DNA of 64,000 nucleotides from NCBI RefSeq assembly GCF_000316665.1, contig NC_019678.1, forward strand, positions 2,170,001-2,234,000, read 5' to 3'. Shown here piece after piece: positions 18,031 through 24,995 of the stretch. A model generated the notes under the pieces. The model was not told the DNA's origin, made no database searches, and saw only the letters and a list, made by a program, of their open reading frames with translations. Position 1 is the stretch's first letter, and each line of letters starts with the position of its first letter. Origin of the DNA: Rivularia sp. PCC 7116 (lineage in GTDB: Bacteria; Cyanobacteriota; Cyanobacteriia; Cyanobacteriales; Nostocaceae). Both the position numbers and the translations under genes were made by a program.

Positions 18031-18413
18031 TGCAAAAACAAATTGATTTCCGTTGGCGCTATCAACCATGTAAGCCAATGGATATAAAATTAATGAAACA
18101 TATTCAGTCTAATCTGATGGCTGGTAAAACCCAAATGATGCTTGTAGCAGTGCGTTCATTTTGGCTAACTCACGCTATAGCTAATGATTCAAATGATGAA
18201 AAAGAAGTACAGCGTATAGCTAGAAGCTGTATACAAGCTCTGAGAAAACAGGCGCAAGAGATTGTTGAATTAGCAGGATTAGAAGACGCTCCTCTAAAAT
18301 TTTTAACACAAAATTCTTCTTCTTCAAATTCTCACGATAGAGCGTTGCATTCAAATAATAACGATTCAGAAAATCATGTTTATGATGATGCGGGTTTGAG
18401 TAATTTCATGTAG
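18030..18413 (+). CDS. ParR-like small adaptor of the actin partition system
   Basis: This protein of about 127 residues starts at the ATG overlapping the stop of the parM-like gene by one base, the normal parM-parR coupling. The N-terminal half is basic and helical (ISSUED from DIKLMKHIQSNLMAGKTQMM), and a conserved-looking helix with RIARSCIQALRKQAQEIVEL follows. The C-terminus is a Ser/Asn/Asp-rich tail, as in ParR, whose tail contacts ParM. ParR proteins are very diverse and I infer the function from length, composition and position rather than a recognised motif. A TTG at 18027 is an unlikely alternative start. Confidence 0.6.
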   Translation: MQKQIDFRWRYQPCKPMDIKLMKHIQSNLMAGKTQMMLVAVRSFWLTHAIANDSNDEKEVQRIARSCIQALRKQAQEIVELAGLEDAPLKFLTQNSSSSNSHDRALHSNNNDSENHVYDDAGLSNFM

Positions 18414-18427
18414 CAACATTTTGAATC

Positions 18428-19447
18428 ATGAGGATACAGGCACTTATGAGTTATAGAAAAATGAAAAGAAAAAGAGGCAGACCAAGAAAAACCACTTTAA
18501 CTCTTCGAGAAGATATGCAGACACTAAATAATCCAGAACAATTAAGTGTGAATAACAATGAATTGCCGACAAATGAAGAAAATTATGATTGGGATAAAGA
18601 AATTGATGGCTCGTTCGTAAATAAAGAAACTACAGAACCTCCAATCAATGGAAAAGCAGAGGTAGAACCTAGTAAAAGTAATGATAACAGCGATGAAAAG
18701 CAACAAACATCAACTAATGGTTTTGTTCGAGTAAGTAAAGAAAATAGTTTCAAAGAACCAACAATTATTCACATTATTGATGGAGAAAAAGGGGGATGCG
18801 GTAAATCATTTTTTTGTAGGACGTTTATTGAATACTGTAATTCCATCGCTTACGATATTGCAATTGTTGATGCGGATATCAGCAACAAAGACATAGCTAC
18901 TATTTATCCGTCGGTAGAGGTTGCTTTCTTCAGCGATGATGAAAAGCTGGCATCCAAAGCCGATAAAATATTTGATTTGGCTTTTGAAAAATCTGTACTT
19001 GTCAATTTACCCGCTCAAGTTTATTCCAATGTTACCGATTGGATACAACGTAATGATTTAGTCAATTTGGGTAAAGATAATTCAATTAAGTTTATTAAAT
19101 GGTTTGTCTGTATGGGAGGAGTTGATTCGGTGAATTTCTTTCTGAAATCACTGGATGATTTTGGAAATGACATTATTCATGTATTTGTAAGAAATCAAGG
19201 ATTGTGCGATGAATGGGAGTATATAAACGAAATGCCTGAATTTCAATCAGCTATCGATGATTACAATTTTATAGTTATGGATTTTCCCAAATTTCCATTT
19301 TGGGAAAGGAATATGATTGACCGTTTGGGGATAACTTTCGATATGGCGATCGCACACCCCGAACTGAAAGTCATTCCCAAACAGCGGGTGAAAAATTTCC
19401 TCAAAGTGGCTTATGCTTCTTTAGCTGCAACGGAGTTGATTCAATGA
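18428..19447 (+). CDS. ParA/MobB-like P-loop ATPase with N-terminal AT-hook
   Basis: Residues about 118-127 (DGEKGGCGKS) form the deviant Walker A KGGxGKS of the ParA/MinD class, followed by a D-A-D strand (AIVDADISNKD) and a later NFIVMDFPK Walker B-like strand. The N-terminus has an AT-hook (RGRPRK, residues 16-21) and an acidic linker, so it probably binds AT-rich DNA directly. Stand-alone proteins of this kind often help mobilisation (MobB/MobD or TraL-like) rather than partition. Sitting between an actin-type system and a membrane protein, it may link DNA to the cell envelope. An ATG at 18446 is a possible later start. The gene overlaps the next by 4 bp. Confidence 0.75.
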   Translation: MRIQALMSYRKMKRKRGRPRKTTLTLREDMQTLNNPEQLSVNNNELPTNEENYDWDKEIDGSFVNKETTEPPINGKAEVEPSKSNDNSDEKQQTSTNGFVRVSKENSFKEPTIIHIIDGEKGGCGKSFFCRTFIEYCNSIAYDIAIVDADISNKDIATIYPSVEVAFFSDDEKLASKADKIFDLAFEKSVLVNLPAQVYSNVTDWIQRNDLVNLGKDNSIKFIKWFVCMGGVDSVNFFLKSLDDFGNDIIHVFVRNQGLCDEWEYINEMPEFQSAIDDYNFIVMDFPKFPFWERNMIDRLGITFDMAIAHPELKVIPKQRVKNFLKVAYASLAATELIQ

Positions 19448-20160
19448 GTACGGGTGATACTTCAAAAAGTAATGAAGAAAAACCCAAAACTCCCGATGAG
19501 TTGCTTGCTGAAGCTTTAAAAGGGAAGAGTGAAGAGTTTAAGCAGCGAGTAGTGGATTTCGCTTTTAGAAGTGGTTTATCAAAAGATGACCCATTATTTC
19601 TGGTACTAGTTGCTACCGGACAATTGGAAGCAATGTTACAGGATGCACCAGAAACATTAAGAGTACTTTTCAAAACTTGGAATCAAGATTTAGCCAAGAA
19701 TCTGGAGACAGTAGAAAAAGTTGCTGTTCAAAGACAGAAAGTAGCAATTAACCGAGCTGCACAAGCTTTGATTCATGAATCTTTGGTGCGTGAAGGTCGA
19801 AATATTATCAATTCTATCTATCCGGCTGCTATTGTATTCTTTCTGATTTTTGGAGCGGGTTTTATCGGAGGAGTAACGATACCACCTTGGATTGTTGGTG
19901 TTTTGGGGAATGGGTATACCTTAGTCAAATCTAATAATTTGACTTGGGAGGAGTTGAACGCGATGAAATGGGCTATGTCGAATGAGGGAAAATTTGCGAA
20001 AGACTTGATTAATTGGAATCGAGGTTATTTAGAGAATAGGGAATGTATTAAAGATGCTCAAAAGTTAGGAGTAGTTTTATCGCAATATAACCGCAAAGCC
20101 AGGTCAGGATTTTGCACCATTTGGGTGGTTCCGGCAGATAAACGTAAATTTGGTTCTTGA
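19444..20160 (+). CDS. Plasmid membrane protein partnered with the ParA-like ATPase
   Basis: The 238-residue protein has an acidic, helical N-terminal half (about residues 1-120, with KTPDELLAEALKGKSEEF). A pair of membrane segments follows around 125-165 (YPAAIVFFLIFGAGFIGGV, then PPWIVGVLGNGYTLV), and the C-terminus is basic. It starts with ATGA overlapping the stop of the ParA-like gene, so the two act together. I recall similar proteins in cyanobacterial plasmids but know no biochemical role. Anchoring the ParA-like ATPase or a relaxosome at the membrane is a reasonable guess. The minus-strand ORF at 19401-19673 is a shadow. Confidence 0.7.
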   Translation: MSTGDTSKSNEEKPKTPDELLAEALKGKSEEFKQRVVDFAFRSGLSKDDPLFLVLVATGQLEAMLQDAPETLRVLFKTWNQDLAKNLETVEKVAVQRQKVAINRAAQALIHESLVREGRNIINSIYPAAIVFFLIFGAGFIGGVTIPPWIVGVLGNGYTLVKSNNLTWEELNAMKWAMSNEGKFAKDLINWNRGYLENRECIKDAQKLGVVLSQYNRKARSGFCTIWVVPADKRKFGS

Positions 20161-20164
20161 ACCC

Positions 20165-20366
20165 AAACAATAAAGTTTATTACTAAGACGTAAACTCGTA
20201 AACTAGGTCGTAAAGTCATAAACTAACTGTCACATATAGGAATCGGGATTTGATTTGGAGAAAGAATCTTGAACTATAACTTTTGAGACTTGTTAACCGT
20301 TTTTTAGTAAAAACTCTTCTGGTTTTAAGCTAATAATTAATGTGACAGTAATAAACTTTATTGTTT
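20165..20366. repeat. 20-bp perfect inverted repeat with nested 8-bp inverted repeat
   Basis: AAACAATAAAGTTTATTACT at 20165-20184 is matched by its exact reverse complement at 20347-20366, 162 bp apart. ACTGTCAC at 20226-20233 has its partner GTGACAGT at 20342-20349, overlapping the right arm. Together they could extrude a large cruciform or fold in single-stranded DNA. The region lies between convergent genes. Confidence 0.8.
20189..20224 (+). repeat. Four iteron-like 8-bp direct repeats
   Basis: CGTAAACT (20189-20196), CGTAAACT (20197-20204), CGTAAAGT (20209-20216) and CATAAACT (20217-20224) follow one another with only AGGT between the second and third. Clusters like this bind ParR or Rep proteins on plasmids. 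They lie inside the 20-bp inverted repeat pair. Confidence 0.7.
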
Positions 20367-20404
20367 ACGGTTTCTTATTAACCAACAGTTTTACACCCAA
20401 ACAG

Positions 20405-20527
20405 TTTACAACTTTATTTTGAGTAAAATTGTAAATGTCAACGAAATATAAAGGCTTTAGGATATCTGTCAGTTTACAACTTAATTGTTTGCTTACAGAT
20501 CCTGAACGCTAACAATTAAGTTGTAAA
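20405..20527. repeat. Two further inverted repeats built on TTTACAA boxes
   Basis: TTTACAACTTTA (20405-20416) pairs with TAAAATTGTAAA (20424-20435) with one mismatch and a 7-nt loop. TTTACAACTTAATTGTT (20473-20489) pairs perfectly with 20511-20527 across 21 nt. Neither stem is followed by a T-run on either strand, so simple intrinsic termination does not explain them. The second lies 14 bp past the stop of the minus-strand gene at 20541. Confidence 0.75.
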
Positions 20528-20540
20528 TCAAATTTTCTAC

Positions 20541-20819
20541 TCACAACCACCAATAGTATTGGTCAACCGGATAAAATTCTCCGGTGTAACCATCGAAAAT
20601 TAATTCTTCTGAGGATTCTATATCTTCGACTTCAAATTCACTATTGATTGCAGCAGTTTCTTGAGATTTTCTTGCACTTGGTCTTTCAGCCCAAACGTAT
20701 TTATGGTAGCAACGTTTGCAAACAGTTCCATCTGAGTTTTTATAACGCCAGGTAGGATTTTTCTTGCATATCCTGCATAAAGACTGTTTCCGTCGTTTTG
20801 ACTTTCCTTTTTTAGTCAT
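20541..20819 (-). CDS. Small zinc-ribbon-like protein
   Basis: The 92-residue protein has a very basic N-terminus (KKGKSKRRKQ) and then CRIC, a 16-residue spacer and CKRC, a C-x2-C...C-x2-C pattern expected to bind zinc, followed by an acidic C-terminal half. Size, charge and the four cysteines suggest a nucleic-acid-binding or polymerase-associated factor. It is encoded divergently from the large polymerase-like gene at 21175, with another small gene between, and ends just before the inverted-repeat cluster. No family name can be given. Confidence 0.65.
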   Translation of the reverse strand: MTKKGKSKRRKQSLCRICKKNPTWRYKNSDGTVCKRCYHKYVWAERPSARKSQETAAINSEFEVEDIESSEELIFDGYTGEFYPVDQYYWWL

Positions 20820-20872
20820 TTTCCGTACATCTCACTTGAACAGAGAGCATTTACCGTTAAATCGCATTCATA

Positions 20873-21079
20873 TCAAAACTCTGTGTAATATTTATCCCAA
20901 TATTCCTGGGATTTAGCATTCTTTCTTGTTTCTTCTTCATCTCTAGCTGCTTCTCTTTTACGCTCTTCTATTGAGGGGTCATAAAAATCATCATAGTTCG
21001 CATACCCTTCGCTCAGAAGTTCATCGGGGGTCATCGATGAAACTATCTGATATCTACTTGTTTTTGGCTCATTACTCAT
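20873..21079 (-). CDS. Small acidic protein of unknown function
   Basis: This 68-residue protein is highly charged (about a third Asp/Glu) and predicted helical in its second half (SIEERKREAARDEEET). It starts 95 bp from the divergent polymerase-like gene and precedes the zinc-ribbon gene by 53 bp, so the two small genes probably share a transcript. There is no recognisable domain. Confidence 0.55.
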   Translation of the reverse strand: MSNEPKTSRYQIVSSMTPDELLSEGYANYDDFYDPSIEERKREAARDEEETRKNAKSQEYWDKYYTEF

Positions 21080-21174
21080 TTATCTACCTACCTTTTAATA
21101 CCAGTCTCTATTTTAATTGACATCTACTAGTTGCGTATCAACTAGCGTAAAGAAAGTTTAGATGGGAGCAAATT

Positions 21175-24100
21175 ATGGTTTTAAAACTCAATCACTTTGA
21201 CACTAAAACTAAACAGGATACCCGAATAGAGGAAAAACTAAAAAACACTCTTGCACAATACTTGTTCCCAGATGTCAAATTTGGTATTGGTACTGCTTAT
21301 GCTGAAGCTACTACCCCCCAAGATTTACAAGAACATAACGGGATGACTTTACAATTTTGTGCGGGTAAAAGAATGTATTTTGCTGATGACCCAACTATCC
21401 GCTCTCGACTATACCCAAATCCTTCCGATGGTGCAGCATATCCTTTACCTTTTACACCCTGTCGAAGTTTTCATGAATTAAAAAATGTCAGGATTTTAGT
21501 TGTTGATGATGTTACTGGAGAGAACGGTGGTGCGATTGCAAAAAGTGATGCAAAAAAAATGGTGGGTGATTGCAAGGGTTTAATTGATAAAGATTTTGCT
21601 ATCTCAAACAATATAGCTTCGGGTGCTTTTCAATTTCGTCTTGGAATTAGACCTCAAACAGGAAGTCCGGTGATGAGAATTGCCAAGGGTACGCTTGCAC
21701 CTGCGCGACTCGATAACCTGGGAAACTCGTTTTTTACTACGGACGGTAATGTTAAAGATGGTAATTTACGTTCAAAATTTGGTTGCGATATGGTGCTAGC
21801 AACGTCTTCTTTTAAAGGTAGGAAAGAGAAGGATGCAATTCAACCTGGAAAATATACACTTTTTATTGGTTTGGGTGTGAAATCATTAGCATTATATCGA
21901 GAGCATAGTTTGGGTACCCAATTTTTAGTCAATTATCCTCATGCTGTAAAACAAGAAATCTTACCTATTATAAAACAACAAGCAGAACAAATGGCTGCTG
22001 TTCAAAAAGACCCTTTGAAATTAGCGCAGCGATATATTGAAAACTATGAAAGACGTAAATCTTTATGTCAAAAAAATTTTCAATTAGATTTGGAACCAAA
22101 AGATTTAGATTTAAATAATAAATTTTCGATATTTGATGATTTAGATTCTGATAGAGAAGACGAAAAAAATCATGACAGAGATAATATTGATTGCGCTCAG
22201 AAAGATTTGTTGCTTTATTCGCTACTGAAAGCTGATGTAAATAATTATTGCCAGTTAATTGAACATCCAAAGATTGTGAGCGAGCTTCAAGATTTTGCAC
22301 GTAAACAGTGGGTAGATATTGCAACTGGACGCTCCATCAAGTTTACTTCTGGTTTAGCTCAACCAAGTTTGGAATTAAAGTGCGATGAAATATGCATACC
22401 ATATTTAGATGAAAATGAAGAAATTATAGTTACTCGTTCGCCATTAATTAATTCTAATGGTGTTATTACTTTAAAAAATAAACATTTGTCAAATATGTTA
22501 AATGGGTGTGTTTATATTCATCCAAAAACAGCAATGGATAATATGCAATGTGATTTTGACGGTGATTTATTAGCATTTGCACCGAGTAAGGATTATCCTA
22601 AATTGGCAATTGAAGTGAAACAAAGAAACTTATTAAAAAACCGTTATCCCGATATTATCAAAAGAGATAAAATACCCTACCAAGGAACTTTTGAAGAAAT
22701 TGCTGTTGAAGCGATGGATAATAAGATTGGAATTATTGCTAACGAAATTCAGAAGAACTTAGCGCTACAGTCCGAAGTTTGTGCAATGCCTCAATCAGAG
22801 AAATTTAAATATTTTATAAATTTATCAAAACATTTTAATAAACTATTACAACAACATGAGCAAGGTAAACTAGCAATTCCAGATACAATAGTAGAGCAAA
22901 TAAGACCAGTTGCCTTAACTAATATCAATTCTATTAATAGTTTAGAATTAAAGGAAAAATTACATCAAGTAAAAAGGATATTATTTGATTGCGTCGCTCA
23001 TCTTAGTAACGAACTACAAGTTGCAGCAGATGGACCGAAGAGTGCTTTACGTCCTGATAATGGAATTATTAACTATTGTCAAAAAATAACAGCTTATAAA
23101 GAAGTTGAATGGCTGGCTGATAAGAAAAATCCAGAAGCTTTTACTCGTCAAGGAATGAAAAGTAATGGTTATAGTCCTATTGATTTAATGATTCAACAAA
23201 CAAACAAAATTTTTGAACAAAGCCAAATTACGGCAAGACCTATTGAGCAATTTAGAAAGTTATATCCTACTGTTGAATTTACTGATAAAATTATTGATAG
23301 AGCTAAATATTTAAAAACTTATTATAACTCGTTAATTAAACAACGTATTCAGCTTGAAGAATCGAAGAAAATCGAACGGGGTCCTTACTTAACTATTACT
23401 TCTCCAATTACAGGAAAACAATTAGAGATTACTAATTTAATTTCATTTGATATTGCTAAAGATTTTGATTTTTGGCAGCTTTCAAAATTGACTATTGCAA
23501 TAGAATCGAGAAAACCATCTAAAAATATGCCCCATATTTTTAAGGCTACTACTAAATCAAAGAATCTTGATGGTAAAGATATAGATATAACTATTGGTAC
23601 AATTAGCATGAAGTCTATCCGAGAATATAACCTAAAACCTGGAATGACCATAAAACAAGGTAAGGTTGAATTTAATTTCGGTATTAGCGATGGTATGGTT
23701 GATGCTTTAAAACAGCAAACTTTAGAATACGTTGAATCAATTAGAAGCAGTACTCCGGACAATGAAAAGCTACAGCTAGCGGCTGCAATTCATGATGTTA
23801 GTCATACCGAAGAAAATAAAAATTATTCTTCGGGACAAAGGAAAGCAGGTGTGGCGTTTGCTATATTTCCTGACGAAGTTATAGGTCAATTAAATCAGTT
23901 ACAGTTTACCCAAATGAGAGTGCTTGGTACTCAGTTCAATCATTATGCTAATCAAAACTTTGCTGGTGAAAAAGTCCCAATAAAATTTGAAAATGGAATT
24001 AATCCTCGTGCCCCCAATCAAACTGCGCGTTGGATAATAGTTGAAGGTAAAAAGCTAGGTACTATTGATGCTTCTTCTCCTCATTTACTATCTGGGTGTG

Positions 24101-24960
24101 AAGCGATTGCTGCTATAACTTCTCCTCCTAGTAAAAGCGTGATTATTACTAGCTTGAAAAATCCAGATAATAAATTGCAAATTGATAACGTTAATAAATA
24201 TGCTTTTAAATCTCATGAGTGGCAGAACGAACAAGCCAATATTACTTTAGTTATAGGACAAACTAACCCGTGTAAAGCACCAACTATTATTGCAAAGATT
24301 GATAATCAAATATTAGGAACAGTTAATAAAAAGTCAGTCAAGTTTTTACAAGAAAAGCTAGCTGCTGTTGGTAAATCAATTCAAGGATTTAGTTTCTCTG
24401 GAATTTTGAAAAATGCTCCTGCTAGCTATGCGGATATTACAATTGACCCTTCTACCGTAAAGTTTCCACAAATTAAACATAGTGGAAATTCTGTTGAAAT
24501 CAACAAGAGTGTTTGTACCGTTTTATTTTTTGAAGCACCTGCTAATAGTTCATTTAAACTCAAAACCGAGCAAGTGATGTCTAATATGCTCAAGCGGGCT
24601 GTAGAACGTGCTGCGGAGTTAGGTTATGGCAAGGTGGAGTTTGTTGATGTTTCCGCAAACTCCGCAGAGTCTTCAGCTTTAAAAACTATTGAAAAACTTG
24701 CGACAGAATATAAGAATATCAATGTTGATTTCATCGGTAGTTTGTCTGTAGAAGATGCAATTCAATTGATGAATGAACCAACAGATATTGTAGTTGGAAT
24801 TAAAGATTCTCAAAGTATTGGCATTGTTGATTTTGTGGCTAGTCAAGGAAAGGTGATCGCCACTTACAATCCCCAAACACAGAAATTTGATAGACGAAAT
24901 TTACCTGCTCTGAAAAAGACTGCTGAAATAACTAAAGATATTGAACGCGACGAACGTTGA
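21175..24960 (+). CDS. Predicted two-barrel RNA polymerase (QDE-1/cellular RdRP/YonO-like), single subunit
   Basis: Polymerases of this superfamily (multisubunit RNAP beta and beta', eukaryotic RdRPs such as QDE-1, phage YonO) have two double-psi beta barrels, one with an invariant D-x-D-G-D that holds catalytic magnesium. This 1261-residue protein has DFDGD at 460-464 inside YIHPKTAMDNMQCDFDGDLL, preceded by VTRSPLI at 419-425 (compare VTRNPCL of eukaryotic RdRPs and NRAPTLH of beta') and TGRSIKF at 384-390 (compare SGRSV of beta'). Upstream, GGAIAKSDAKKM (118-129), SGAFQFRLGI (149-158) and Lys171 mirror the DGIGKIS...SAFQIRYGG...K order of the first RdRP barrel. A long helical middle and an alpha/beta C-terminal domain (about 1112-1235) follow. 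The template (DNA or RNA) cannot be told. It precedes a DNA methylase gene by 35 bp. Confidence 0.75.
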   Translation: MVLKLNHFDTKTKQDTRIEEKLKNTLAQYLFPDVKFGIGTAYAEATTPQDLQEHNGMTLQFCAGKRMYFADDPTIRSRLYPNPSDGAAYPLPFTPCRSFHELKNVRILVVDDVTGENGGAIAKSDAKKMVGDCKGLIDKDFAISNNIASGAFQFRLGIRPQTGSPVMRIAKGTLAPARLDNLGNSFFTTDGNVKDGNLRSKFGCDMVLATSSFKGRKEKDAIQPGKYTLFIGLGVKSLALYREHSLGTQFLVNYPHAVKQEILPIIKQQAEQMAAVQKDPLKLAQRYIENYERRKSLCQKNFQLDLEPKDLDLNNKFSIFDDLDSDREDEKNHDRDNIDCAQKDLLLYSLLKADVNNYCQLIEHPKIVSELQDFARKQWVDIATGRSIKFTSGLAQPSLELKCDEICIPYLDENEEIIVTRSPLINSNGVITLKNKHLSNMLNGCVYIHPKTAMDNMQCDFDGDLLAFAPSKDYPKLAIEVKQRNLLKNRYPDIIKRDKIPYQGTFEEIAVEAMDNKIGIIANEIQKNLALQSEVCAMPQSEKFKYFINLSKHFNKLLQQHEQGKLAIPDTIVEQIRPVALTNINSINSLELKEKLHQVKRILFDCVAHLSNELQVAADGPKSALRPDNGIINYCQKITAYKEVEWLADKKNPEAFTRQGMKSNGYSPIDLMIQQTNKIFEQSQITARPIEQFRKLYPTVEFTDKIIDRAKYLKTYYNSLIKQRIQLEESKKIERGPYLTITSPITGKQLEITNLISFDIAKDFDFWQLSKLTIAIESRKPSKNMPHIFKATTKSKNLDGKDIDITIGTISMKSIREYNLKPGMTIKQGKVEFNFGISDGMVDALKQQTLEYVESIRSSTPDNEKLQLAAAIHDVSHTEENKNYSSGQRKAGVAFAIFPDEVIGQLNQLQFTQMRVLGTQFNHYANQNFAGEKVPIKFENGINPRAPNQTARWIIVEGKKLGTIDASSPHLLSGCEAIAAITSPPSKSVIITSLKNPDNKLQIDNVNKYAFKSHEWQNEQANITLVIGQTNPCKAPTIIAKIDNQILGTVNKKSVKFLQEKLAAVGKSIQGFSFSGILKNAPASYADITIDPSTVKFPQIKHSGNSVEINKSVCTVLFFEAPANSSFKLKTEQVMSNMLKRAVERAAELGYGKVEFVDVSANSAESSALKTIEKLATEYKNINVDFIGSLSVEDAIQLMNEPTDIVVGIKDSQSIGIVDFVASQGKVIATYNPQTQKFDRRNLPALKKTAEITKDIERDER

Positions 24961-24995
24961 ATTTGTATCAACCTATAACAACGGATTAGCGTAAA

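Noticed and set aside
20405-20527. Simple intrinsic terminators for the convergent genes
   Set aside because: Stems have no T-runs on either side and loops are long, so an ordinary terminator explanation is weak.
21175-24960. Ordinary RNAP beta' gene or a fragment of it
   Set aside because: The zinc-binding N-terminus, bridge helix and trigger-loop sequences of beta' are not visible, and RdRP-like first-barrel motifs are on the same chain.
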